Of a DNA stretch of 64,000 nucleotides, positions 11,239 to 20,834 are shown one piece after another. A model generated the notes under the pieces. That model searched no databases, had not been told where the DNA came from, and saw only the letters and a program-made list of their open reading frames with translations. A program made the translations under genes and the position numbers. This DNA is from an uncultured delta proteobacterium. GTDB taxonomy: Bacteria > Desulfobacterota > Desulfobulbia > Desulfobulbales > Desulfurivibrionaceae. Positions within the stretch are counted from its first letter, which is position 1. Each line of letters begins with the position of its first letter. The stretch spans positions 22,976-86,975 of the forward strand of contig CAIPYE010000003.1 in assembly GCA_903869265.1 (NCBI GenBank), written 5' to 3'.

Positions 11239-12164
11239 TAATCAATATACAACAATTCTCCCGAATGTTCGACGATCTCAACCCCGCTCTCAAGCTGGCG
11301 AAGAACGATGCCTCCGTCCGAGGAAAGCCCCAGCACCTCCGCCCGGTATTGGGGCTGCTGCTGGACATCGAACCCGAACCAGACTCTGCGGCCCACGGTG
11401 TCGCTCAGCTCCCGCCAACCACCAAGCAGCAGGCTCTCCGGCAGGTGCGCGCCGGAGCCGTCGTCCGCAGCCAATCGCTGGGCCTCGTCATGGCAGAGCA
11501 GGCCGAAAGACCAGGAAAACTTGGCCAAAAGCCGGGCGGCAAAAGCAGTCAGATCGGTATCACGCCCAAGGATCTCCTTCATGGACACCGCCGTTGATCC
11601 AAGCTCTGCGGGAAAGGCCAGATTGTTGACGTTAAGACCCACCCCGATCAGCACATATTCCTCGGCAAAGGTGGCGCTGGTAAACGATTCGCAGAGCACC
11701 CCGCAGATCTTGCGCCCTGCCACATGCACATCATTGACCCATTTGAGGCGCGCATCGATGCCGTAACTGCGCACTGCCTCGCAACAGGCCATGCCAGCGG
11801 CAAGGGGATAGAGGCGCATGCTCTCGGGCAGCAGGGTGTTAGCCATGACCAGGGTCAGCCAGAGACCGCCGACCGGCGCGTGCCAGGTCCGCTGGAACCG
11901 GCCACGACCATCGCTGAGTTCATCGGCAAGAAAAACCATGCCGCTGGGGCAGGACTGGCCGCGGGCCTCAAACTCATTGATCCGCTGCCGGGCAAGGGGC
12001 ATCAGCCGTTCGGCCTGGGGCAGATGAAGGATGGTGCTGCCCACCGGCGCGCCATAACGGTACACAGCCTGGACAACTTCGGCGGGATAATGGAGCAAAC
12101 GGGAAGAAATCTCCTCGGCGGAGATGAGTTGCTGGACGGATTGAAAGGAGAGAGGCTCAACCAT
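11238..12164 (-). CDS. birA: Biotin-[acetyl-CoA-carboxylase] ligase
   Basis: FLADELSDGRGRFQRTWHAPVGGLWLTLVM, LKWVNDVHVAGRKICGVLCE; next to ACC genes. Confidence 0.88.
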   Translation of the reverse strand: MVEPLSFQSVQQLISAEEISSRLLHYPAEVVQAVYRYGAPVGSTILHLPQAERLMPLARQRINEFEARGQSCPSGMVFLADELSDGRGRFQRTWHAPVGGLWLTLVMANTLLPESMRLYPLAAGMACCEAVRSYGIDARLKWVNDVHVAGRKICGVLCESFTSATFAEEYVLIGVGLNVNNLAFPAELGSTAVSMKEILGRDTDLTAFAARLLAKFSWSFGLLCHDEAQRLAADDGSGAHLPESLLLGGWRELSDTVGRRVWFGFDVQQQPQYRAEVLGLSSDGGIVLRQLESGVEIVEHSGELLYID

Positions 12165-12213
12165 TGGTAGTTATGTCGCGGAAATCAAAAAACAGGCTCA
12201 AGCAGCCCCACAA

Positions 12214-12362
12214 GAGTAACCGTCCAGCAGCGACCGCTTCGCTGCTGCCGCAGATGCGCGCAAGAGGCCTGCGAAGTGTGCTAGTGCACACGAGCAGGCC
12301 GATGACAGCTAAGCGAGCACGCGAGACTGCGAAGCAGATGTGGTGCTGCTGGACGGTTACTC
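12214..12362. repeat. 149-bp palindromic element with perfect 17-bp terminal inverted repeats
   Basis: GAGTAACCGTCCAGCAG (12214-12230) and CTGCTGGACGGTTACTC (12346-12362); internal nested hairpin GTGTGC-tagt-GCACAC. Confidence 0.75.
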
Positions 12363-13004
12363 CCATTCAGCTTTGACGCGGGTGATAATCCTCTGGATCA
12401 TGGGCAGCTTCTCCTGGGAACAGATGCCCAGCAGCGGCTCACCCTGGGACACGCTGACCCCCGGCTGGAAATACACGGAATGGATGATCCCCGGCTCCCC
12501 GGCATAATAGACCGGAGTATCACGTTTCATCAGGGACATGGTGAGAATCTCGTCGCCGGGTTTGATAGAAACCCCCCGTTGGCCATGCTTGTCGATCTTG
12601 GCCTGCAGGTCGAGGGAAAAGAAATACTTGGCCCGCTCGGGCGCATTGAAGGGTTCCAACACCTGACGAAGAATATTCTCGATGATTTCGCGCTTTTTCA
12701 ACGGATGACGGATGGTGAGGATCTTCTCCCCAGCCTCGACAAACTGGCCTTCCAGGTCGCGGCGGATGAAGGAAACCACCCCGTTGATCGACGAGTAGAT
12801 CTTCTTCTGGTTCCCCTCCCGCAGCATTTCATAAAGAAGGGTGCCCCGGATATGGTGCCACTCCCCGGACGGCCCTTCCACCTCGGCATCTTCCTTCACC
12901 CGGAAACGGACCTGACCGGTATGGGCGGTGCACACATCCATGTAGTCAAAGGGATCGGAACGATACTTGCCAATTATTGCGTCGAAATCTATTTCGTCAG
13001 TCAT
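12357..13004 (-). CDS. Biotin/lipoyl-domain protein, putative biotin carboxyl carrier of the adjacent ACC
   Basis: C-terminal GDEILTMSLMKRDTPVYYAGEPGIIHSVYFQPGVSVSQGEPLLGI fits the biotinyl-domain pattern; located between ACC subunits and birA. Confidence 0.75.
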   Translation of the reverse strand: MTDEIDFDAIIGKYRSDPFDYMDVCTAHTGQVRFRVKEDAEVEGPSGEWHHIRGTLLYEMLREGNQKKIYSSINGVVSFIRRDLEGQFVEAGEKILTIRHPLKKREIIENILRQVLEPFNAPERAKYFFSLDLQAKIDKHGQRGVSIKPGDEILTMSLMKRDTPVYYAGEPGIIHSVYFQPGVSVSQGEPLLGICSQEKLPMIQRIITRVKAEWE

Positions 13005-13060
13005 CGCAAACCGTCGTGAATTAACAATTAGCTATCAGCTGCCAGCTATCAACTGTCAGC

Positions 13061-15316
13061 TCATCTATAATACAGATTGCCGCCGCCCATGGTCAGCAGG
13101 GACTTGTGGAGATTGTGCCGGAACTCCCGGCGATCCCAGATGCCCTGGATGTGTCCCCGCTGTAAAGCATTGCGGGCGTTATGGTAATCGGGGGGGATAT
13201 CCTCGCCGGTGGTGTCGCGAATAACCCGAGGCCCGGCAAAACCCACCCGACTGGAGCGGATGGCGAACTGGTACGGCGAACAGCCCAAGAAACTCGCCAC
13301 CGGTCCGGCATAGGAATTGTTGTCGTAGACCACGATGTACAGCCCGCCGGAGTCGATGTATTCCCGCACCGCCATGGTGCACTTGGGCATCTGCACCACA
13401 CCCAGAGTGCCCTCATGGATGCGGATGCCGCCGGTGGTGTGCACATAGGCAAGCAAGGGCCGCCGCTTCAGCTTGGCCGACTCACAGGCTCGCACGAATT
13501 TTTCGCCCTCGGCGGAGCCGACCGTACCGTTTCTGAAATCGCTGTACAGCATGGCCACCACCAGATCAACGCCCATAACCCTGGCGTCAAAGGTGATGAT
13601 GCCGCTGCGCCGACCGGTTTTGGCAATGGCGGACTGCAACTTCTTTTCAAAGCCCGGATAGGCCAGGGGATTGCCCGCGCAGACCCCGGCATTGAATTCC
13701 CGAATGGAATCCGGATCAAAGAGATGCTTGAGATACCATTGATATTCCAGGGGGAAATGATGCCCGCAATTTTCGCAAACCCCGCCGAATTCGCCGTACA
13801 GGTCAGGCACCCAGAGGTCCTTGCACCCCTGCTTCTCGGCATTGGGGCAAGTCACCGTCCGGTCCTCGTTGGCCAGCGGGCTGGTATAGATATCCCCGAA
13901 CTCGATGGGGTCTTCCCCGCCACCGCTACCGGCAACAGGCGGTTTACCCGGACGAACCCCTGGTTTTTTCGAAATAAAATCATAGGCCGCAGTAATCGGG
14001 GAGGAAACCTGCTTGAGCAGCACGGAGCCCTCGCCGGACACATCCTGAAACACCTTTTTCACCTGTTTCTGCTGACTCTTCAGCAGATCATAGCGGAAGG
14101 TGTAATACAGCTTGGCTATACTTTTCTTCGCCTTCTGGCAGAAAGCGGAACAGGCCGAGCTCTCTTCGGAATAACCCTTGCAGGACATGGCCCGGTATTT
14201 TTTCGAACGGTAGCTGAGCAGCCGCTTGACTTCATCCTCGTTGAGGTCCCAGGAAATCTCGATATGCGGCTCTTCGACGACCTGTTCCTCGGCCTTTTTC
14301 ATCGTCAATTCATAGGCGCGAAAGGCTCTGAGGCTCTTGGTTTTCAGCACCACCTCATCGGTGGCCCGGATGATCTCGCTCTTGAGCTGCCGGAAAAACC
14401 CGAAATCATCCCGTTTGGCGCCCAGAGGCGGTTCATAGACAATGCGGTCGATGGTTCCGAGCTTGAGGTTTTCCTCCGCCGTGATGTGCAGCCGCTCGGC
14501 GCAGGCCTCCACCAGCTCCTTGGGCATCTTCTCGCCCTCGCGGATCTTGCCCTCGATGGCGGCCGCGCCTTCCGGCGAGATAACCGAATAGTAGCCATGG
14601 GAAAACATCAGCCGGACATCGGTCATGCCCACGGCCTCGGCCCCGCCGGAGCCGCCTTCCGAGGTAACGGAGATCATCGGCACCCGCAGCTTGGCCATGG
14701 CATAGAGATTCCGCGCGATCTGCTGGCCGGCGCCGGGATAATCCTCCACCGGGAAAGAACCGGGGGTGAAGATATAGAAATGGATGGGAATGCCTTCGGT
14801 CTCGGCCACCTTCATGTAGCGCAGGGCCTTCTCGTTGCCCCAGGGCTTGCTGCAGCCGCCGTTTCGGTATTCCTCGCCATGGCCCTTCTCGTGGCCGATG
14901 ACCATGACCTGCTGCATCACCGACTTGTTTTTCACCCTCCGCATGATGCTCGCCCTGGCCGCGACCATGGAAGGATCAATGCTGACCTCTTCGGCGCCGC
15001 CGAGTTCGGTGTAATCCTCGTAGACATTCTCAAGGATGTCTTTCAGGGAAAACCGGTGGGGATTACGGACAATGCGTACCCGGTCCATGGAACTCAAGGT
15101 CTCTTCGCAGCGCCCCTCCAGAAAAGACAGAGACTCCTCAAAGGCGTGGATTTCCTCGGACAACTGATCTTCCGTGTACTCGTAGAATTTGTCACGCAAG
15201 GCGACGAATTTTTCGCGCAGGCCGGAGAGATTGCCCCACTCGACGCCATCCTTGATCTGGCTCAGATAGCTGGTGCGTTCTTCTACCTTGAGCAGCCGCT
15301 TTCGTAAGTCTTCCAT
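13061..15316 (-). CDS. Acetyl-CoA carboxylase carboxyltransferase, fused alpha-type (N) and beta-type (C) domains
   Basis: N-terminal half SEGGSGGAEAVGMTDVRLMFSHGYYSVISPEGAAAI (AccA-like); C-terminal half with Zn-finger-like C..CENCGHHF and crotonase-fold AccD-like core. Confidence 0.85.
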   Translation of the reverse strand: MEDLRKRLLKVEERTSYLSQIKDGVEWGNLSGLREKFVALRDKFYEYTEDQLSEEIHAFEESLSFLEGRCEETLSSMDRVRIVRNPHRFSLKDILENVYEDYTELGGAEEVSIDPSMVAARASIMRRVKNKSVMQQVMVIGHEKGHGEEYRNGGCSKPWGNEKALRYMKVAETEGIPIHFYIFTPGSFPVEDYPGAGQQIARNLYAMAKLRVPMISVTSEGGSGGAEAVGMTDVRLMFSHGYYSVISPEGAAAIEGKIREGEKMPKELVEACAERLHITAEENLKLGTIDRIVYEPPLGAKRDDFGFFRQLKSEIIRATDEVVLKTKSLRAFRAYELTMKKAEEQVVEEPHIEISWDLNEDEVKRLLSYRSKKYRAMSCKGYSEESSACSAFCQKAKKSIAKLYYTFRYDLLKSQQKQVKKVFQDVSGEGSVLLKQVSSPITAAYDFISKKPGVRPGKPPVAGSGGGEDPIEFGDIYTSPLANEDRTVTCPNAEKQGCKDLWVPDLYGEFGGVCENCGHHFPLEYQWYLKHLFDPDSIREFNAGVCAGNPLAYPGFEKKLQSAIAKTGRRSGIITFDARVMGVDLVVAMLYSDFRNGTVGSAEGEKFVRACESAKLKRRPLLAYVHTTGGIRIHEGTLGVVQMPKCTMAVREYIDSGGLYIVVYDNNSYAGPVASFLGCSPYQFAIRSSRVGFAGPRVIRDTTGEDIPPDYHNARNALQRGHIQGIWDRREFRHNLHKSLLTMGGGNLYYR

Positions 15317-15337
15317 AGAGTAATTACCTATAGCTCA

Positions 15338-16780
15338 TCAAAAAGTGAGCAGTCGGGCTATATTTTCCTGAAGATAGGGGAGATTGGTCATGATCTGACC
15401 ACCTGCGGCGTTGCTGCCTTCGATGGTTACCTCCGCCAAAAATTTTCGCCCCCTTTCCTTGGCTTCCTCCATGGTGTCGCCCCAGACCAGGGCCAAGGCC
15501 AGATTGGGGTCATACTCGCTGGGGATCGCATAGGACCGGTCGGTGGGCACATGGCTGTACACTGCAGACCAATCGTGCTTGGGGTAGGAAAACCGGGAGA
15601 TCGTCCCGATCCAAGGAGCAAAGCCGCGGGCCGTGTCTTCGGCGACTATCCTGAACTCGATGCTCGCACCGCGGGAGACTATGTCTCCCTGGTGAAAGCC
15701 CATCTTGTCGCCGAGGGCCAGGCGAATCTGCTCGCGGATGAGGTTGGGATGCTTGTTGTTTATGTAGCTGACCCGGGCGGAGACATCGTTTTCCACCTGG
15801 ATGCGGGTATTGACCTCAAGAAGATAGGGCTGGCCGTCGCGGGTGACGATCCACTCCCAGGTGCCGACATTGTCGTAACGGACATGGGCGGCAAGCTTGA
15901 GCGAGTACTCCACAACCTTGTCCAAAACCTCTTGGCCGTTAAAATCGTAGGTAAAGCAGGAGTTGTCGAATCCGGGCGCGGCCTCCAGCCGCTTCTGGCG
16001 ACCGGTGCTCTGGATGGTGCAGTTCCGGGTGCCGAAATGCACCCGCTCGCCGTGCCGACTGCACACCAGCTGCACTTCAAGATGGTTGAAGTCGCGAATC
16101 CGCTGTTCGATGAGCACCCCGCCGTCCCCGAACTGCCGCTTGGCATAGTTCTGGACCTGGCGGTAGATGCGGCGGAAATGCTCGATCTGGTAGACCTCTT
16201 CGATGCCCATGCCGCCGCCGCCTGCGGCGGCCTTGACCAGAATGGACGGGGTCTTGATTTTCTGGCTGTCCTGGGTCTCGAGAAGATGGAGGGCGACATC
16301 CTCGGCCTCCATCTCGTTATAGATGGGGCCGTCGGTGCCCGGAATGGTCGGGATACCCAGCCGATTGGCAACCCGCTTGGTGTTGATCTTGTCACCGAGG
16401 TCCTTGACCACCTCCCATTTCGGGCCGATAAAGGTCAGGGGCCGATTACGGATCGTGACCCTCCGGGCAAAACGAAAATCCTCGGAGAAAAAGCCGTAGC
16501 CAGGATGAATGGCCGTGCAGTTGGTGTGATCCGCCACGGAAAGGATGTCGTTGGGATCGGTATAGGCCGATACCCGCCACGCCCGTCGGACATTGCTCTG
16601 GCTGTCCAGGTTGCGGCGCACATGTTCGGATTCCTCATCCGCCGCGGTGTAGATCACTGTGTAATCAAGGCCCAGGTCTTTACAGGCCTCCATGATCCGC
16701 AGGGCAATCTCACCCCGATTTGCAATCAAAACCTTGTCTTTCAAGCGAACCCTCGATATCGGTTGCGGGGCAGGCTGCAC
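15338..16780 (-). CDS. accC: Biotin carboxylase (acetyl-CoA carboxylase)
   Basis: KVLIANRGEIALRIMEACKDLGLDYTVIYTAADEES; KAAAGGGGMGIEEV; LEVNTRIQVENDVSARV. Confidence 0.92.
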   Translation of the reverse strand: MQPAPQPISRVRLKDKVLIANRGEIALRIMEACKDLGLDYTVIYTAADEESEHVRRNLDSQSNVRRAWRVSAYTDPNDILSVADHTNCTAIHPGYGFFSEDFRFARRVTIRNRPLTFIGPKWEVVKDLGDKINTKRVANRLGIPTIPGTDGPIYNEMEAEDVALHLLETQDSQKIKTPSILVKAAAGGGGMGIEEVYQIEHFRRIYRQVQNYAKRQFGDGGVLIEQRIRDFNHLEVQLVCSRHGERVHFGTRNCTIQSTGRQKRLEAAPGFDNSCFTYDFNGQEVLDKVVEYSLKLAAHVRYDNVGTWEWIVTRDGQPYLLEVNTRIQVENDVSARVSYINNKHPNLIREQIRLALGDKMGFHQGDIVSRGASIEFRIVAEDTARGFAPWIGTISRFSYPKHDWSAVYSHVPTDRSYAIPSEYDPNLALALVWGDTMEEAKERGRKFLAEVTIEGSNAAGGQIMTNLPYLQENIARLLTF

Positions 16781-17007
16781 CGTTCACCATATCCCCATAA
16801 AACAAAAAGGAAAAAAAAGAGAACGATCAATCCGCCGTTTCCGTTGTTTCCATTTTCTAGTTCTTACTAATTTTCAGGGCAAAAGAAAAGAATGAATTCC
16901 GATGATCTCATAACAAGGAAAGGCTCCGGCATGGCCACTGGGCCTTGTTGCGACTGCCTCAATTCTCTTTTGGAGAAAAAGCCCTCCATCTCATGAAGCG
17001 CAATCTG

Positions 17008-17037
17008 TTGAAACAGCATGGTGTTCTATGGTATAGT
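17008..17037 (+). promoter_or_regulatory. Sigma-70-like promoter upstream of corC
   Basis: TTGAAA-N18-TATAGT. Confidence 0.4.
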
Positions 17038-17278
17038 AAACCTGTTTTTGAATTCTGCGACCATGGAAGGCATATATTCCAAGGTCAAAGTGTGGCCCTT
17101 ATACCGATTTTAAAGATAAACGTCAATTTTTTTTCTTGACACCCCTGGCCATTTCCTTTAGCCAGAGCGTGTTACGGCTGATTGTACAAACTTTTTTCCA
17201 CCGGACGACCCAGCCGGACTCATCGACAACGGTGCACCTGCTCCGTTGTCTTACCCCCCATAGGATTCTTAACCCCGC

Positions 17279-18127
17279 ATGGACACATCCGCCCCGGACA
17301 CCGGCGACTCGCCTTTCAAGCGCATCCTCCATTTTTTTGGCATCAACCGCGCCCCCGACACCACCGAAGACATTGAACAGGAAATACAGGAACTCCTCGA
17401 CGACGGAGAAGAACAGGGATTAATCACCCGCGAGGAGGGGGAGATGATCAGCTCCATCCTGGAGTTCAGGGACACCCTGGTCCGCGAGATCATGACTCCC
17501 AGAAGCGACATGGTCAGCGCCGAGGCACAGGTGTCGGCCGCCGAGCTTATCCAACTGATCACCGATGAGGGGTACACCAGGATTCCCATCTACCAGGATT
17601 CCCCGGACAATATCATCGGCATCCTCCACGCCAAGGATTTGCTGCCTTTCTGCCTCAATGCCGCCAAGATGCCGGCGGCCTCGGAGCTGATCAAGCCGGC
17701 TTTTTTCGTGCTCGACACCCGCAAGATCGTCAACCTGCTCAAAGATTTCCAGAGTCAGAAAGGCCATCTGGCCGTAGTGACCGACGAGTTCGGCAGCGTG
17801 CGCGGCCTGGTAACCCTGGAAGACGTGCTGGAAGAAATCGTCGGCGAAATCCGCGACGAATACGACAAGGCGGAGAAGCGCTGGAAAGTGGTGAACGAAC
17901 ACATGCTCCTCACCGACGCCAAGGTCAATCTTGAGGAGGTGGAGGATTTTTTTGGCATCACTTTGCCGGAAGGCCCCTACGAATCGGTGGGCGGCCTGAT
18001 CATCCACCAGTTGGACCGGGTACCGCCTGTGGGCGCCACCATGCTCATCAACTCCCTGGTCTTTGAAGTGGTCTCCGCCGACCGGCGACGGATTCATACC
18101 GTAAAAATCCAGACCAAGCCTGCCTGA
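17279..18127 (+). CDS. corC: CBS-domain / CorC_HlyC transporter-associated-domain protein
   Basis: VREIMTPRSDMVSAEAQVSAAELIQLITDEGYTRIPIYQDSPDNIIGILHAKDLL; VVTDEFGSVRGLVTLEDVLEEIVGEIRDEYD; upstream of lnt. Confidence 0.9.
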   Translation: MDTSAPDTGDSPFKRILHFFGINRAPDTTEDIEQEIQELLDDGEEQGLITREEGEMISSILEFRDTLVREIMTPRSDMVSAEAQVSAAELIQLITDEGYTRIPIYQDSPDNIIGILHAKDLLPFCLNAAKMPAASELIKPAFFVLDTRKIVNLLKDFQSQKGHLAVVTDEFGSVRGLVTLEDVLEEIVGEIRDEYDKAEKRWKVVNEHMLLTDAKVNLEEVEDFFGITLPEGPYESVGGLIIHQLDRVPPVGATMLINSLVFEVVSADRRRIHTVKIQTKPA

Positions 18128-19707
18128 TGGATCGCCTGTTTCCACGCTCCGAAAGCGCAGCCCCTTTCGGCAGGGGTTGCCTGCTGGCGCTGTTGACCAG
18201 CGGGCTGCTCTTGACTGCCTCTCCGGGGGTCATAGCCCTGCCCCAGCTTGCCTGGCTGGCACTTGTTCCTCTTATCTGGTCCCTTCACAACCAGCCCCCG
18301 CGCAGAGCCGCCCTCCTCGGCCTCATCTGCGGTCTGGCCTATTATCTGCCCCTTTTGTACTGGATCGTCATTGTCCTGGCCACCTATGGTCAGGTGCCCC
18401 TGCCCATTGCGGTGCTGGCCCTGTTTTTTCTTGCCCTGTACATGAGCTGCTATCTGGCGGGATTCGCCTTTCTCTGCGCCAAAACAGGACCGAGCCTTCC
18501 TTTGCTCGTTTTCGCCCCGGTCTGCTGGGTGGCGCTCGACCTGATCCGCAGCCTGCTGTTCACCGGCTTTCCCTGGCTGGATCTGGCCTACACCCAGTAT
18601 AATTTACCCCTGCTCATCCAGGTTGCCGATCTGGCAGGCCATTACGGCCTCACCTTTCTCATGGTGCTGGCAAACGGTCTGATCTTCACCCTTGCCGCCT
18701 CGCTTGTCCGGCGCAAGGCGACAACTTCCCCGGCCATCATCGCAGCCGCCGCAGTCCTGTTGCTGATGGCCTCAGGCTACAGCTTCTGGCGGATGCAGAC
18801 TTTTCCGACCGCCATCGCCCAGGCGGAACAGATGGAGGTGGCCGTAGCCCAGGGCAATATTCCGCAAGATCAAAAATGGCAGCCTGCCTTTCAGCGGGAA
18901 ACCATTGACACCTACCTTCGCCTGAGCAATGCGCTTTTCACCGCTCAAAAACCGCAGCTGATTGTCTGGCCGGAAACCGCCCTGCCATTTTACCCCTACG
19001 AACATCCTCTTTTTCTTCGCCTGCACAGCGAACTCACCAGGCCGCACCAGACATATCTTCTCACCGGCGCGCCCCACCGGGAAAAAACCTCAGCCGCAGG
19101 CCCCCTCACCTATGCCAACAGCGCCTTTCTGCTTTCCCCGGAGGGGCAAGTCGTGGGTCGCTACGACAAGCAGCACCTGGTGCCCTTTGGCGAATATATC
19201 CCCTTCCGCCGGATTTTGAGTTTTGCTTCGCCGCTGGTGGAAACCCTGGGCGCCTTTTCTCCTGGCCAAACCAATACACCATTACCCTGCCAGAGCAGCC
19301 GGATAGGGGTATTGATCTGCTTTGAAAGCATCTTTCCGGAAATTTCCCGGAAGCAGGTGGAAGGTGGGGCGAATCTCCTGGTCACCATCACCAACGATGC
19401 CTGGTTCGGCAGGTCGAGCGCTCCTTGGCAGCATCTGGCCATGGGGGTGTTCCGAGCGGTGGAAACCAGAAAAACCTTGCTCCGCGCGGCCAACACCGGG
19501 ATCAGCGCCTTCGTCGACCCCATGGGCCGGATACAACAAGCTTCCCCCCTGTTTGCCGAGTACGCCCGCAGTCAGGCTGTCGCCCTGCTGAACGGCTTGA
19601 CCTGCTATGTCCGCTGGGGGTATCTTTTCCCCTGGATATGCCTCTTCCTGACAATGGCGGGCCTGTGGCGGTGTTCTGCATGCAGGAAAAATACAAAAAA
19701 TAAATAA
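18127..19707 (+). CDS. lnt: Apolipoprotein N-acyltransferase
   Basis: Multi-TM N-term; nitrilase-like WPETALPFY, RYDKQHLVPFGEYIPFR, ICFESIFPEISR, NDAWFG; TGATG overlap with corC. Confidence 0.93.
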   Translation: MDRLFPRSESAAPFGRGCLLALLTSGLLLTASPGVIALPQLAWLALVPLIWSLHNQPPRRAALLGLICGLAYYLPLLYWIVIVLATYGQVPLPIAVLALFFLALYMSCYLAGFAFLCAKTGPSLPLLVFAPVCWVALDLIRSLLFTGFPWLDLAYTQYNLPLLIQVADLAGHYGLTFLMVLANGLIFTLAASLVRRKATTSPAIIAAAAVLLLMASGYSFWRMQTFPTAIAQAEQMEVAVAQGNIPQDQKWQPAFQRETIDTYLRLSNALFTAQKPQLIVWPETALPFYPYEHPLFLRLHSELTRPHQTYLLTGAPHREKTSAAGPLTYANSAFLLSPEGQVVGRYDKQHLVPFGEYIPFRRILSFASPLVETLGAFSPGQTNTPLPCQSSRIGVLICFESIFPEISRKQVEGGANLLVTITNDAWFGRSSAPWQHLAMGVFRAVETRKTLLRAANTGISAFVDPMGRIQQASPLFAEYARSQAVALLNGLTCYVRWGYLFPWICLFLTMAGLWRCSACRKNTKNK

Positions 19708-19738
19708 ACACCAACTCTTACCACCAGGAGAACACACC

Positions 19739-20834
19739 ATGTCTGCGGAACTCAAACAAAAGATTCAGGATCTCAAGGGTCGCCTCATCTCCCTGAAGGA
19801 GCATCTTTGAGGTAGATCACAAGAGAGAACGATTGCAGGAACTGGAGCAGATGACCCTGGCCCCGGCTTTCTGGGACAACCAGGAAAACGCCCAGAAAGT
19901 GCAGCGGGAACAGGGCGCTATCCAGAATATTGTTGAGAGCTGGGATACCTCCCAGGCTGAGCTTGAAGAGGCGGAACTCCTTCTCGAAATGGGCATGGCC
20001 GAAGGCGACGAGGAGACCATCACGGAGGTTGACCAGGCCCTGGACGCGCTGCTTGAGCGGGTCGGGACCGTGGAACTTGAGTGCATGTTCACCGGCGAGC
20101 ACGACGCCAGCAACGCCATGATCACCATCCACGCGGGCGCTGGCGGCACCGAGGCCCAGGACTGGGTGAGCATCCTCCTGCGCATGTATCTGCGCTGGTG
20201 TGAGGCCAAAAAATTCCCCACCGAGATGCTCGATCTGCAACCCGGCGACGAGGCCGGGGTCAAGAGCGCGACCATCATGGTCACCGGTCACAACGCCTAT
20301 GGCTTACTGCGCTCGGAGATGGGCATCCACCGACTGGTGCGCATCTCCCCCTTCGACGCCAGCGGGAGGCGGCATACCTCTTTTGCCTCGGTGTTCGTCT
20401 TTCCGGAACTGGACGACGACATCCAGGTGGACATCAACGACAAGGATCTGCGCATCGACACCTACCGGGCCAGCGGCGCAGGGGGCCAGCACGTCAACAA
20501 GACCAGCTCGGCCATCCGCATCACCCATCTGCCCACCGGCATCGTGGTCCAGTGCCAGAACGAACGGAGCCAGCACCGCAACAAGGACACGGCCATGAAG
20601 ATGCTCAAGGCCCGGCTCTACGACAAGGAGCGTGCGGAACAAAAAGAACAGCACAAGGATATCGTCGGCGAAAAAAAGGAGATCGCCTGGGGCAGCCAGA
20701 TCCGCTCCTACGTGATGCAGCCCTACCGGTTGATCAAGGACCACCGCACCAATTTCGAGGTGGGCAATGTGGACAGCACCTTGGACGGCAACCTTGATCC
20801 GTTCATCAAGGCCTATCTGCTGTGGCAGCGATAA
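19739..20834 (+). CDS. prfB: Peptide chain release factor 2, with programmed +1 frameshift at codon 24 (CTT TGA G)
   Basis: ATG 19739, in-frame TGA 19808-19810, shift into the 19809 frame (EVDHKRERLQELEQMTLAPAFW...); SD-like AAGGAG upstream of the shift; GAGGQHVNKTSSAIR motif. Confidence 0.95.

Noticed and set aside
13181-15307. 708-aa plus-strand ORF opposite the carboxyltransferase
   Set aside because: Antisense open frame caused by GC/codon bias; the minus-strand frame has unambiguous AccA/AccD motifs
16945-17139. 64-aa plus-strand ORF before corC
   Set aside because: Overlaps a plausible promoter and ends in an A/T tract; no RBS or family
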